13,908 nt of DNA from JAVXAG01 sp036660615 (GCA_036660615.1 JAVXAG010000045.1:1-13908); one strand, 5' to 3'. Positions 1 through 7,687 are shown, counted from the stretch's first letter. The notes: generated from the letters alone by a model not told the origin. Numbers and translations are program-made.

Positions 1-27
1 GCGAGCAGATCTGTATCTATATTCTTA

Positions 28-1431
28 TTATTTTAGCACTTTCCTAAGCAAACACAGACTTTGACCAAAAGGTGGGTACCTTAATGGTACGTCAATTAAG
101 TTGCTTTTCTTCAATATGCTCTTTTGGTGACTAAACGTATCAAAACTGTATATTCCATGATAATTTCCCATACCACTTTCGCCGACACCACCAAAAGGCA
201 TCCTCGATGTGGCTAGGTGCATAATGGTATCATTTATACAGCCACCTCCAAATGAGATATTATTTAAAATATATCTTTCAGTTCCTTTTGATGTTGTGAA
301 AAGATATAGCGCTAGTGGCTTTGGCCTGCTACATACCATTTCCTTGACGTCAGTCAAATCGTCAAATTCCAAAATCGGAAGAATTGGTCCAAAGATTTCA
401 TCAGCCATTGCTTTTGACTCCCATGTTGCATTAGGCAAAATAGTTGGAGCAATTTTATTTGCCATAACATCAAACTGTCCGCCAATACAAGCTGGTTCAT
501 TATCAACCCCATCACCGCAATCAGATTCTAGCAATCCACGTAAGCGCTGAAAATGTTTTTCGTTTATGATTTTAGGGTAGTCTTTGGATTCCAGTGGATT
601 TTCACCATACATTGCGTAAATATATTTTGTTAGACTTTCGCAAAGTTGTTCCTTTACCTCTTTATCCACTAAGACATAGTCCGGCGCCACACAAGTTTGA
701 CCACAGTTTAAGAATTTGCCCCAGACAATTCGGCGAGCTGCCATGTCGATATTGGCAGTTTTGTCTACAATACAAGGACTTTTGCCCCCAAGTTCCAACG
801 TTACAGGCGTCAGATTTTTAGCTGCCGCCTCCATTACCTTGCGACCTACAGCCTTTCCTCCAGTAAAGAAAATATAGTCAAATTTTTCTTCAAGCAGCGA
901 TTGATTTGCTTCCCTTCCACCTTGAACCGCAAAGACGTATTCAGGATCAAAAGCCTGATTGATTATTTTGCTTATGACCATTGACGTTGCCTTTGAGTAG
1001 TTTGATGGCTTTACAACCGCACAATTCCCCGCAGATAATGCTCCGATCAGTGGCTCCATAGTCAACATAAATGGATAATTCCAAGGTGACATAATCAGCA
1101 CACTGCCATAAGGCTCCTTGTATATTCTGCTACTGGAAGGGAAATTGGATATTGGAGTTGCAACACGTTTTGGTCTTGCAAAACCTTCTATTTTTCTTGA
1201 CATATAAGAAAGTTCACTGTAAACCATACCAATTTCAGTTTCAAAAGATTCATAATTTGACTTGCCAAGATCTTCCTTTAGCGCCGCCATTATCTCCTCT
1301 TCATTTTCTTCAATAGCAATGCGTAGTCCCTCTAAAGCTGCCCTCCTATATTCAACATTTTTCGTTCTTCCAAGTTGGAAAAACTCCCGTTGCGATTTCA
1401 TGATTTCATTTATATCCATATTATTCGCCAT
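28..1431 (-). CDS. ALDH3-type NAD(P)-dependent aldehyde dehydrogenase
   Basis: This enzyme is predicted to oxidise an aldehyde to its carboxylate in the cytoplasm. It is 467 aa, the usual length for the class 3 aldehyde dehydrogenases. Visible motifs are the cofactor-site segment MSPWNYPF (Asn118), the general-base motif ELGGKSP (Glu213), the catalytic cysteine in NCGQTC (Cys247) and the late PFGGVGESG motif. I chose the start at 1431 because AAAGGA lies 7-8 bases upstream. An in-frame ATG at 1473 would lie inside the upstream aldolase gene and adds 14 unconserved residues. The gene starts one base after the aldolase stop and is the last gene of the operon in this window. By context it may remove the aldehyde released by the aldolase, as AldA does for lactaldehyde in fucose breakdown. 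The true substrate cannot be read from sequence. Confidence 0.93.
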   Translation of the reverse strand: MANNMDINEIMKSQREFFQLGRTKNVEYRRAALEGLRIAIEENEEEIMAALKEDLGKSNYESFETEIGMVYSELSYMSRKIEGFARPKRVATPISNFPSSSRIYKEPYGSVLIMSPWNYPFMLTMEPLIGALSAGNCAVVKPSNYSKATSMVISKIINQAFDPEYVFAVQGGREANQSLLEEKFDYIFFTGGKAVGRKVMEAAAKNLTPVTLELGGKSPCIVDKTANIDMAARRIVWGKFLNCGQTCVAPDYVLVDKEVKEQLCESLTKYIYAMYGENPLESKDYPKIINEKHFQRLRGLLESDCGDGVDNEPACIGGQFDVMANKIAPTILPNATWESKAMADEIFGPILPILEFDDLTDVKEMVCSRPKPLALYLFTTSKGTERYILNNISFGGGCINDTIMHLATSRMPFGGVGESGMGNYHGIYSFDTFSHQKSILKKSNLIDVPLRYPPFGQSLCLLRKVLK

Positions 1432-1432
1432 G

Positions 1433-2668
1433 TTAAATCCTTTCAAATCTTTTTTCAATATATTCCCTGCCACATTCTTCTAGTTTTACACAGTTGTTAA
1501 AAGCAGTTTCCATATCTTCCCCACAGCAAATCATTCCATGATTTGTCATTATACAGCCAAAATTAGTACCAAGAGCAGAAATAGTATTTTTGCTTAGGCC
1601 TTTTGTTCCAGGCAAACCATACTTTGCAATATCAACCGATTTGCCAAAGATTTTTTGCATTTCAGGATCTTCGATTGGCATAGGTTTCCCTGCTGCCGCA
1701 AAGATAGAGCAATATTTTGAATGAGTGTGAATTGCAGCACCGATACCACTTCTGCTAGCAAAAATTCCGCCATGTAGGCCTTTTTCCGAAGTCGGTTTCC
1801 TGTCGCCATCATACTCCAAAGAATCAATTTGTACCTTTACCATATCTGCTGGTGTAAGCCTAGTGTAGTCAAGCCCCGATGGTGTCACTAGCATATATTT
1901 GTCGTCTAATCTCATAGATAAGTTTCCCCATGTTCCTTGAACCAGTCCACAGTTTACTAACTTTATTCCGTATTCAACTAAACGTTCCCTTTTTTCCTGT
2001 TCCTCTGGGCTCACTGCATAAATGGGCTTTGCCTCAGCTTGGATTTCCTGCTGAGCCTGACCTTTTTGCTCGGCTGTTTTCACTGTTTGCTCCGCCTTTG
2101 AGTACTTTTTCTTGTAGATCTGTCTCATTAATACAGCTTCTATTTTCGGTATCTTTTTGCCACCGCCAAGAACATCAACCTTTAGGCAGACTTCCGCCGC
2201 TTTCTCAAGAACAGTCATTGCTACTACCGCTTCATACAGATTTCGTCCTGTTGACAAAGTGTATTGACCTTTTATCAAACAGCCCGTTGCCTTCTTTAGT
2301 GCTTTTGTCACTTGACCTTGGCTATAGTCAACTGTTTCCACTTTGTATCCGACAATTTGTGCCATGTCATCCAAAACAGCGTAAATTTCTTTTCCCTGCT
2401 TAGCGCACTGGTCACAGTAAGGTGTGTTTGAAACTACCAGCGCATTTATATCATTGTCCGCTAAAATCAGCTTGGTTTCAATACTATTTGGGAGAGCAAC
2501 TTGACCGATATCGGTTTCCATTAAGTTGGCAAAATCTGCACCCTCAACAGTAGCAAAACAATAACCTTCAGCCTTAACATATATTCTTGGGTTTTCCCCA
2601 ACTGAATATTCCTGTTCCATCATCATATTTGCATATTTTTTAATTAACTCATAAATTTCTTTAGACAT
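1433..2668 (-). CDS. Tandem class II aldolase/adducin-domain protein with degenerate N-terminal copy
   Basis: The C-terminal half (about residues 220-411) is a class II, zinc-dependent sugar-phosphate aldolase or epimerase domain of the FucA/RhaD/AraD type. It has GNLS (248-251), TPSG (262-265), the catalytic Glu295 in PTSEKGLH and the three zinc ligands His314, His316 (IHTHS) and His377 (TNHGM). The N-terminal half (1-180) has the same layout, for example VVSNTPYC where the second half has IHTHSKYC, and GQYTLSTGRNLYEA where it has HGMICCGEDMETA. It contains no histidine at all, so it cannot bind zinc in the family manner. A Gln/Glu/Lys/Ala-rich linker (about 190-215) joins the halves. At 411 aa the protein is roughly twice the usual 200-230 aa. 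The start at 2668 is preceded by GGGGTGG and overlaps the kinase stop by 8 bases (ATGTCTAA), suggesting translational coupling. A longer start at 2719 lies deep in the kinase gene. The aldolase role is supported by the kinase next door; the exact substrate is unknown. Confidence 0.88.
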   Translation of the reverse strand: MSKEIYELIKKYANMMMEQEYSVGENPRIYVKAEGYCFATVEGADFANLMETDIGQVALPNSIETKLILADNDINALVVSNTPYCDQCAKQGKEIYAVLDDMAQIVGYKVETVDYSQGQVTKALKKATGCLIKGQYTLSTGRNLYEAVVAMTVLEKAAEVCLKVDVLGGGKKIPKIEAVLMRQIYKKKYSKAEQTVKTAEQKGQAQQEIQAEAKPIYAVSPEEQEKRERLVEYGIKLVNCGLVQGTWGNLSMRLDDKYMLVTPSGLDYTRLTPADMVKVQIDSLEYDGDRKPTSEKGLHGGIFASRSGIGAAIHTHSKYCSIFAAAGKPMPIEDPEMQKIFGKSVDIAKYGLPGTKGLSKNTISALGTNFGCIMTNHGMICCGEDMETAFNNCVKLEECGREYIEKRFERI

Positions 2669-4199
2669 CTTTTCCACCCCTAAATCTATCCCCGTTGGCA
2701 CATTCATATGCCTTTTCAAGAGATTTGTATATTTCTTTGTACCTCAAAAAAGCATTGTCATATATTTCCTTATTTGCTTTATTTGGTGTATATTTCTTAA
2801 TAATTTTTACAAAATCCTTTGCATGTTGAAAACTTTCAATTTGACCTAGACCAATTAGGGCAACTACTGCTGCACCTACTGCTCCTGCATTTCTTGGATC
2901 TTTGACAATAGAAAAATTCTTTCCAGTAATGTCTGCAATAATCTGCATCCAAGCATCGTCCAAAGCGCCACCGCCAATTATACGGAAATTGTCACAGCCA
3001 AAGCCATAATCTTGACAATAGTTCTCAAGTATCCACCTTAGATTGTACCCTATTCCCTCATAGACCGAGCGCATCAGATGTTCCCTAGTGTGCCCCATAT
3101 TTATGTTGAACAACGTTGCCCTAGTCGTCGTTGACGAAACCGGACACCTTTCACCCAGCATCCAAGGGGTGCAAATCAAGTGGTCACTGCCAGGAGGAAT
3201 TTGCTGAACTACCTTGTCCATATATTCAAAGATTTTATCTCCATATTCTTCCTTTTCACTGGCAAAGAACTGGTCACAAAGCCACCCAATATTTGCCCCT
3301 GCCGATTCAGTTATTCCCGCAATAAGGTTCATTTCTTTGTCTGCACTTTGTATTGCCGCAGCACCATGTTTGAACTTATCCGCAGTCTTGCTAGTTGCCG
3401 CAACCCATGCAGAAGTTCCCAGATAAATATGGACATCTCCGTCACCACACATGCCAGAACCTACTGCCGCCGCCTGTACATCATCACAGCCACCAAATAC
3501 TGGAGTTCCAACAGAAAGTCCCATTTCCTTAGCTGCCTTTTCTGTAAGTCCGCCTACCAAATCCGTACTGCATACCAGTGGTGGAAGTTTTTCCATATCA
3601 ACCCCAGTCATCTTCATAACTGACATCCATGTTTTCTTTTTCAAATCAAATCCATAGGAGGAGGCTCCTGACAATTCAGCAACCATCTTTCCTGTGCATT
3701 TATACTTTAGATACCCATTTACATCTAATATCAAATGTGTGTTTTTATATATTTCCGGTCTTTCTTCTTTGAGCCATACTATTTTTGCTATGCAGTCTTT
3801 ACCCATAATAGGAGTTCCCGCAATCATGGTAAAAATCTTTTTGCCGCCAAGCTTTTTCATAATATTTTCGGCCTGCTGCTGTGCTCTGCCGTCTACCCAA
3901 GTGATGTTGTTATATAGAACATCGCCCTGTTGATCTACGGGTATTATTCCCTGAGCCTGAGTTGAAAACACTATTCCTTTTATATCGTCAGGGTCAATGT
4001 TATTTTCTTTTACTATGTTCTGGCTTGTAACCGCTACGGCTTTCCAATAATCCTCCGGATCTTGTTCAACCCAAGCTGGATTTGGATAGTATGTAGGATA
4101 TGGCGCAGTGCTAGTCGCAATTACATCACCCTCAAAATTTACCAAAACTGCCTTATCTGAACTGGTTCCTATGTCATGAGATAGTATATAAGTTCCCAT
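2661..4199 (-). CDS. FGGY-family carbohydrate kinase (xylulokinase-like)
   Basis: An ATP-dependent sugar kinase of 512 aa, the normal length for FGGY kinases. The N-terminal phosphate loop is HDIGTSSDKAV (residues 8-18). WVDGRAQQQAE (101-111) matches the xylulokinase W-x-D-x-R sugar-site region. The catalytic aspartate is Asp239 or Asp240 in GGCDDVQAAAVG. The adenosine-site segments are IYLGTSAWV (258-266) and GGGALDDAWMQIIADITG (409-426). The start at 4199 has GAGGAGG 8 bases upstream; an ATG at 4229 would overlap the preceding gene and lies outside conserved sequence. It follows the aminotransferase by 16 bases and overlaps the aldolase by 8. A ketose kinase followed by a class II aldolase recalls FucK/FucA and RhaB/RhaD, so the product is probably a ketose 1-phosphate destined for cleavage. 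No sugar isomerase gene is present. Xylulose as substrate is only one possibility; FGGY members also use fuculose, rhamnulose, ribulose, erythritol or autoinducer-2. Confidence 0.9.
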   Translation of the reverse strand: MGTYILSHDIGTSSDKAVLVNFEGDVIATSTAPYPTYYPNPAWVEQDPEDYWKAVAVTSQNIVKENNIDPDDIKGIVFSTQAQGIIPVDQQGDVLYNNITWVDGRAQQQAENIMKKLGGKKIFTMIAGTPIMGKDCIAKIVWLKEERPEIYKNTHLILDVNGYLKYKCTGKMVAELSGASSYGFDLKKKTWMSVMKMTGVDMEKLPPLVCSTDLVGGLTEKAAKEMGLSVGTPVFGGCDDVQAAAVGSGMCGDGDVHIYLGTSAWVAATSKTADKFKHGAAAIQSADKEMNLIAGITESAGANIGWLCDQFFASEKEEYGDKIFEYMDKVVQQIPPGSDHLICTPWMLGERCPVSSTTTRATLFNINMGHTREHLMRSVYEGIGYNLRWILENYCQDYGFGCDNFRIIGGGALDDAWMQIIADITGKNFSIVKDPRNAGAVGAAVVALIGLGQIESFQHAKDFVKIIKKYTPNKANKEIYDNAFLRYKEIYKSLEKAYECANGDRFRGGKDV

Positions 4200-4215
4200 A
4201 CATTTGGCCTCCTCA

Positions 4216-5715
4216 CTACTTTCCTGCACACTTCTGTGTCTTTGCTACATGTTTAAATACTTCTTCAAATCTATTCAAACCTTGGTCAATGACTTCATCA
4301 GTATCTGCCATTGATGTATACAATCTGCTTCCTGCCAAAGTAACAATACCATTTGCCATGTAAGCTGCGCCCATTCTTTCCATAGAGTCTTTTCTCTCCG
4401 TAACCATTGCTTTATCTCTAAGTAACCCAAGTGCAGATTTTATAAATGAGTATGAAGAATAGTCAAAGCTCATAGCACCACTACACTCAAGGTGAACGAT
4501 ACTTCCCTGATTATAAACTACATATGGTAGCGAATATTTATCTAAAAGACCTTTTAGCCCATCTGCCAATCTGTCACCTGCACGCCCTGCAATTTCACAA
4601 GCGTTTGTTCTAGCTATCTCTTTGATTGCAGTATACCCTGCCAAAGCTGAAAGTGGATTTGCTGCCAGTGTTCCACCGACATAAGCTCTGTGTTTGCCTA
4701 GAGTTGCAACACCTGCTGCCATTAAACCAGCATATTCTTTCTTTCCGCCAACACCACCTGCTGCTGGATATCCGCCTGCAACAATTTTGCCAAAGATAGT
4801 AAGATCCGGAACTACATCAAAGTACCCTTGCGCTCCTGAAAGCCCAACTCTAAATCCTGTAACTACTTCGTCAAACACTAACAATGCGCCATACTTGTCG
4901 CACAACTGTCTAACGCCTTTGTTGTATTCTTGTGCCACTGGTCTTGTGCCACTTTCTGGACCAACTGGTTCAACAAGAACTGCTGCTGTGCCACCTTTGA
5001 TTTTGTTTTTTCTAAGCATTCCCTCAAGCATATTAAGGTCGTTTGGCCTAACTTCATCTGTAAGTTTATACGCTTTCCCTGGGATACCATGTGATTCAAG
5101 CAAAGCTCTGCTTCCTGGAATCTTTAGTCCATATACAAGCTGATCACTCCATCCATGATAAGCGCCACCAACTTTTATAATTCTCTTATGGCCTGTTGCA
5201 ATTCTAGAAATTCTAAGAGCCGCCATTACAGATTCTGTACCACTGCCAAGCATACGGAACATTTCAACATTTGGCATATGTTTATTAATTTCTTTTGCAA
5301 TAAGCACTTCTGACTCGTGTAACAATCCAGTAACAGGCCCACAAGTTTCCAATAATTTTATAACTTCTTCTCTAATTACTGGGTAATTGCTTCCCAAAAT
5401 TGTTGGCCCACCAGCTTGCAAAAAATCTACATATTTATTTCCATCTTTGTCATATAAGTATGCACCTTCTGCCTTGTCAAAGCAAACAGGAAAAGGCTTA
5501 TTAAAAGCCAGATTATGCTGCACTCCGCCAGGTATGTATTTCTTTGCTTCTTCAAAAACATCCTTTGACTTTACACATTTTTCGTCATAATATTTTAAAA
5601 CTGTATTCTCATAATATTCATCGTCTACTTCCCAAATTGGTTGCTCTGTAAGCGCCTTCAATTCGCTATTTATTTTCTTAGGGTCATCCCATCTGCTAAT
5701 TCCACAATTTGTCAT
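4216..5715 (-). CDS. Class III PLP aminotransferase, glutamate-1-semialdehyde aminomutase-like
   Basis: A fold type I, pyridoxal-phosphate enzyme of 499 aa. It has GSGTESVMAALRIS (157-170), GGAYHGWSD (183-191), the PLP-ring aspartate Asp282 in FDEVVTGFRVGLSGAQ and the Schiff-base lysine Lys310 in PDLTIFGKIVAGGYP. These segments strongly resemble glutamate-1-semialdehyde 2,1-aminomutase (HemL). The protein is about 70 residues longer, with an N-terminal extension (1-50) absent from HemL. Its neighbours are a sugar kinase, aldolase and aldehyde dehydrogenase rather than tetrapyrrole genes. I therefore infer a transaminase acting on an amino-sugar, amino-polyol or beta-amino acid type substrate, not HemL. 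Beta-amino acid transaminases are also close relatives of HemL and remain an alternative. The start at 5715 is supported by GAGGAG 6-7 bases upstream. It is 18 bases downstream of the TetR gene and first among the enzymes of the operon. Confidence 0.88.
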   Translation of the reverse strand: MTNCGISRWDDPKKINSELKALTEQPIWEVDDEYYENTVLKYYDEKCVKSKDVFEEAKKYIPGGVQHNLAFNKPFPVCFDKAEGAYLYDKDGNKYVDFLQAGGPTILGSNYPVIREEVIKLLETCGPVTGLLHESEVLIAKEINKHMPNVEMFRMLGSGTESVMAALRISRIATGHKRIIKVGGAYHGWSDQLVYGLKIPGSRALLESHGIPGKAYKLTDEVRPNDLNMLEGMLRKNKIKGGTAAVLVEPVGPESGTRPVAQEYNKGVRQLCDKYGALLVFDEVVTGFRVGLSGAQGYFDVVPDLTIFGKIVAGGYPAAGGVGGKKEYAGLMAAGVATLGKHRAYVGGTLAANPLSALAGYTAIKEIARTNACEIAGRAGDRLADGLKGLLDKYSLPYVVYNQGSIVHLECSGAMSFDYSSYSFIKSALGLLRDKAMVTERKDSMERMGAAYMANGIVTLAGSRLYTSMADTDEVIDQGLNRFEEVFKHVAKTQKCAGK

Positions 5716-5733
5716 TTTATTCTCCTCTTTTCT

Positions 5734-6264
5734 TTAACCTAATATATTTTCTACTAACTGATGAAATTCTGTCTTCATCTTTTCTGCGTCAAACTTTTTA
5801 TTGTTCAAATGATAGTGATTAACAAGTCCATAATATGCACCCATTATTAAAATCGTCATTTGTTGGCTGTTCTCTACCTGCAAATTATTCTTTATCAAAT
5901 CCTCAATTATGGTTATGGACTTTACTGTCTCTTTGCCTATAATCGTGTTATTTGTAAGCTTTGTCATAAGAACTGGGTAATATGCCGTATCCTCAATAAG
6001 CTTGTCAAAAAGTGCCACAATAACCGGAGTTCCACTTAGTCCAGTGCTTTTGCAATATTCTTCTATGTCAAGGATTTCCTGTTCACATAGTGCAATCATA
6101 AGCTCATTTGTATTTGCAAAGTGATTAAAAACAGTAGTTCTGCAAACATCAGCACTCCTTGCAACATCACTGAATGTTACGTTTTCTATTCCTTTTTCTT
6201 CAAATAGACACTTGGCTGTATGCATTATGTTCTTTTTACTTTTTATCTTTTTATTGCTTTCCAT
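5734..6264 (-). CDS. TetR/AcrR-family transcriptional regulator
   Basis: A 176-aa one-component regulator. The N-terminal region (about 8-55) is a TetR DNA-binding domain: an amphipathic first helix (NIMHTAKCLFEEKG), then the helix-turn-helix TFSDVARSADVCRTTVFNHFA (30-50), where TTVFNHF is the typical recognition-helix ending. The remaining all-helical part is the variable ligand-binding and dimerisation domain, so the inducer cannot be predicted. Gene order is GtrA-like gene, 7 bases, this gene, 18 bases, aminotransferase, all on the same strand. The protein is thus made from the operon it probably controls. The GTAC-rich palindrome over the promoter at 6771-6804 is the natural candidate operator, giving autoregulated repression released by a pathway compound. 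The start at 6264 has AAGGAG 10 bases upstream, slightly long spacing but without a better alternative. Confidence 0.92.
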   Translation of the reverse strand: MESNKKIKSKKNIMHTAKCLFEEKGIENVTFSDVARSADVCRTTVFNHFANTNELMIALCEQEILDIEEYCKSTGLSGTPVIVALFDKLIEDTAYYPVLMTKLTNNTIIGKETVKSITIIEDLIKNNLQVENSQQMTILIMGAYYGLVNHYHLNNKKFDAEKMKTEFHQLVENILG

Positions 6265-6271
6265 GAAATTA

Positions 6272-6718
6272 TCACTCCTTTTTGTGTGCCCTTTTATTTG
6301 TATTCATACTGTTTCCAAACACAAAGAATCTGTCATAAAAAAATTCACTTGTAAGATTTACTGCCATAGTTCCAACCAATACTAAGTATTCATTCCAACC
6401 AATAGATGTAAGTGCGCTGCCCCACCAAGTGGATAAAGGCGTAAATACACAATAAAATCCAAAGACCTTAACCATAGCCAAAGGAATATTATTTGCCGAT
6501 TTAAAAGTAAATTCTCTGTTTAATGTAAAGTTCCAAAGAACTGAGAGAATCAAAGCAATTAAGTAACATGGCCAGTATGACCACTCCGTCAACTCATTAA
6601 GCAGTGTAAATGCCAAGGTTTCAATAATCCCTGCTGATACTGAAAACAATGCAAACTTAGTAGCTTGGGTGGCATTTTCTTTCTTTGATAATTTGGTTTC
6701 TATGTTGTTTTTTTCCAT
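6272..6718 (-). CDS. GtrA-like four-helix membrane protein
   Basis: A 148-aa integral membrane protein with four hydrophobic segments at about residues 20-42, 47-66, 78-98 and 107-131. It carries the family signatures NFTLNREFTF (63-72) and FFYDRFFVF after the fourth segment. GtrA/DPMS-like proteins include bacteriophage GtrA, which helps flip undecaprenyl-phosphate-glucose, and many bacterial members of unknown role. The tail after the fourth helix is short and basic (TNKRAHKKE). It is the first gene after the promoter, with a CGAGG Shine-Dalgarno element 6-7 bases before the ATG, and lies 7 bases before the TetR gene. No glycosyltransferase gene is nearby, so a cell-wall glycosylation role has no local support. 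As the only membrane protein of the operon it might help handle or move the pathway compound, but that is only inference. Confidence 0.85.
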   Translation of the reverse strand: MEKNNIETKLSKKENATQATKFALFSVSAGIIETLAFTLLNELTEWSYWPCYLIALILSVLWNFTLNREFTFKSANNIPLAMVKVFGFYCVFTPLSTWWGSALTSIGWNEYLVLVGTMAVNLTSEFFYDRFFVFGNSMNTNKRAHKKE

Positions 6719-6770
6719 TTCAAACCTCGTAACTTATTTATTTTTATAGGAATACCGTATAAATTAAAAA

Positions 6771-6804
6771 TTGTACCGCAGTACATTTCTGTACTATGGT
6801 ACAA
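6771..6804. promoter_or_regulatory. Putative TetR operator: palindrome of four GTAC units
   Basis: The arms 6771-6784 (TTGTACCGCAGTAC) and 6791-6804 (GTACTATGGTACAA) are inverted repeats matching at 12 of 14 positions around the 6-base spacer ATTTCT. Each arm is itself GTAC-N4-GTAC, so GTAC occurs at 6773, 6781, 6791 and 6799. The element begins within the -10 box of the operon promoter and covers the expected transcription start, where a bound repressor would block initiation. The link to the TetR protein encoded at 5734-6264 is inferred from position and symmetry. Confidence 0.75.
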
Positions 6805-6831
6805 TTATCTCACTTTTTGAATATTTGTCAA
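6804..6831 (-). promoter_or_regulatory. Sigma-A promoter of the six-gene operon
   Basis: On the minus strand a perfect TTGACA (-35, 6826-6831) is followed after 16 bases by GATAAT (-10, 6804-6809; five of six match TATAAT). Transcription would start near 6797 and reach the GtrA-like start codon after about 80 bases. The putative operator overlaps the last base of the -10 and the start site. No terminator or second promoter of similar quality is visible between here and the end of the aldehyde dehydrogenase gene. Confidence 0.8.
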
Positions 6832-6852
6832 TACGTATAGGTTGTTTTTTTA

Positions 6853-7599
6853 TTAGAGGATTTTACCATTTTCATATACCATAGGCTTATGTGCCGCCTC
6901 ATCTTGGTATCTAGGTCTATTCTCCAACTCATTTTTCAAATCTTTTTTATTGTTATATCTAGTTAATTGGTATGGATCTTCCGGTGATATTTTTTCTAAG
7001 AACCAATAATATCCCTCGTATTCCATAAGCATTCCCGTATGCCCAACAAAGTTGATGTGGTCATATGGATCATTAAGTACAACGTTAATAATGGAAACTT
7101 TATCGTTTAGGTATTTTATTCCTCTGTCTGCCCATGCCTTTGGATAGGCTTCTTCCATTTCCTTGTCTGACATTCCCTTTACTGAAATTTCATTAAATAG
7201 GGCAATGAAATCACTTTTCTGTGCCTTTAGCGATTGGCATCTCTTGTCGTTGTCTATTGCATCTATGTCAAACATCAAATAGTTTCCATAGCCTTTTTGC
7301 TCTTTTGCCTCAACAAAATCTTTCATTAAAAGAAATTCCGAAACTCGACAGTTCAGACCGACTTCTTGGTTGTTTTCATCACCTTGTAATTCATTGAATT
7401 TATTTAGATTATCAAAATATTCTTTTGTATCAGTTATCCCTGCATTTTCTAGTATTTTTTCTAACAGTGCTTGGTCTTCTTTTGCAGTCAAATCACTTTT
7501 CATCAAGTCCTTGGCACTCTTTGCTCCGCAAGCTGACAAGGCTATAGTCAAGACTAAAACTCCTGTCAAAATAATTGTTCTTTTTAATTGCTTTTTCAT
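6853..7599 (-). CDS. DUF4300-family putative lipoprotein
   Basis: A 248-aa secreted protein anchored as a lipoprotein. It has a basic start (MKKQLKR), a hydrophobic core and the lipobox LSAC with Cys24 as the predicted lipidated residue. The mature part matches, from memory, the DUF4300 family found in streptococci and clostridia. Recognisable segments are GLNCRVSEFLLMK (near 81-93), a FDIDAIDN stretch, the FVGHTGML motif and YYWFLEKISPEDPYQ. The function of this family is not known to me, and I see no catalytic motif. The conserved Cys in GLNCR and the His in FVGHTG are the obvious residues to test. AAAGGAG lies about 6 bases before the start. It is monocistronic here, transcribed toward the GtrA/TetR operon. 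A direct repeat at 7670-7687 lies in its upstream region. Confidence 0.8.
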   Translation of the reverse strand: MKKQLKRTIILTGVLVLTIALSACGAKSAKDLMKSDLTAKEDQALLEKILENAGITDTKEYFDNLNKFNELQGDENNQEVGLNCRVSEFLLMKDFVEAKEQKGYGNYLMFDIDAIDNDKRCQSLKAQKSDFIALFNEISVKGMSDKEMEEAYPKAWADRGIKYLNDKVSIINVVLNDPYDHINFVGHTGMLMEYEGYYWFLEKISPEDPYQLTRYNNKKDLKNELENRPRYQDEAAHKPMVYENGKIL

Positions 7600-7669
7600 A
7601 AGTACTCCTTTTTTTGTTTAATATCCTATTCTAACATTGTTTTTTGTCATTTTAATGTTCATTATCTAA

Positions 7670-7687
7670 ATTAAGAAATATTAAGAA
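7670..7687. repeat. Two ATTAAGAA direct repeats, 10 bp apart
   Basis: ATTAAGAA occurs at 7670-7677 and again at 7680-7687, exactly one helical turn apart. The pair is flanked by inverted ATCTAA (7664-7669) and TTAGAT (7691-7696). It lies 70-90 bases upstream of the DUF4300 lipoprotein gene. On that strand a GATAAT sequence (7661-7666) follows the repeats. Direct repeats at helical spacing beside a -10-like box suit a response-regulator or similar site, but the AT-rich context makes chance possible. It is not a convincing terminator for the macrodomain gene, since no T-run follows. Confidence 0.35.

Noticed and set aside
1432..1473. Longer aldehyde dehydrogenase start at 1473
   Set aside because: It lies inside the aldolase gene and lacks the AAAGGA element that precedes the start at 1431.
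1930..2403. Plus-strand open frame of 157 codons opposite the aldolase gene
   Set aside because: It has no ribosome binding site or recognisable domain, and its Leu/Pro/Phe-rich composition is that of an antisense frame over a well-supported gene.
3180..3623. Plus-strand open frame of 147 codons opposite the kinase gene
   Set aside because: It is a shadow of the FGGY kinase, whose motifs are intact in the minus strand; the composition is not protein-like.
4694..5143. Plus-strand open frame of 149 codons opposite the aminotransferase gene
   Set aside because: Pro/Ser/Thr-rich antisense shadow without a start signal.
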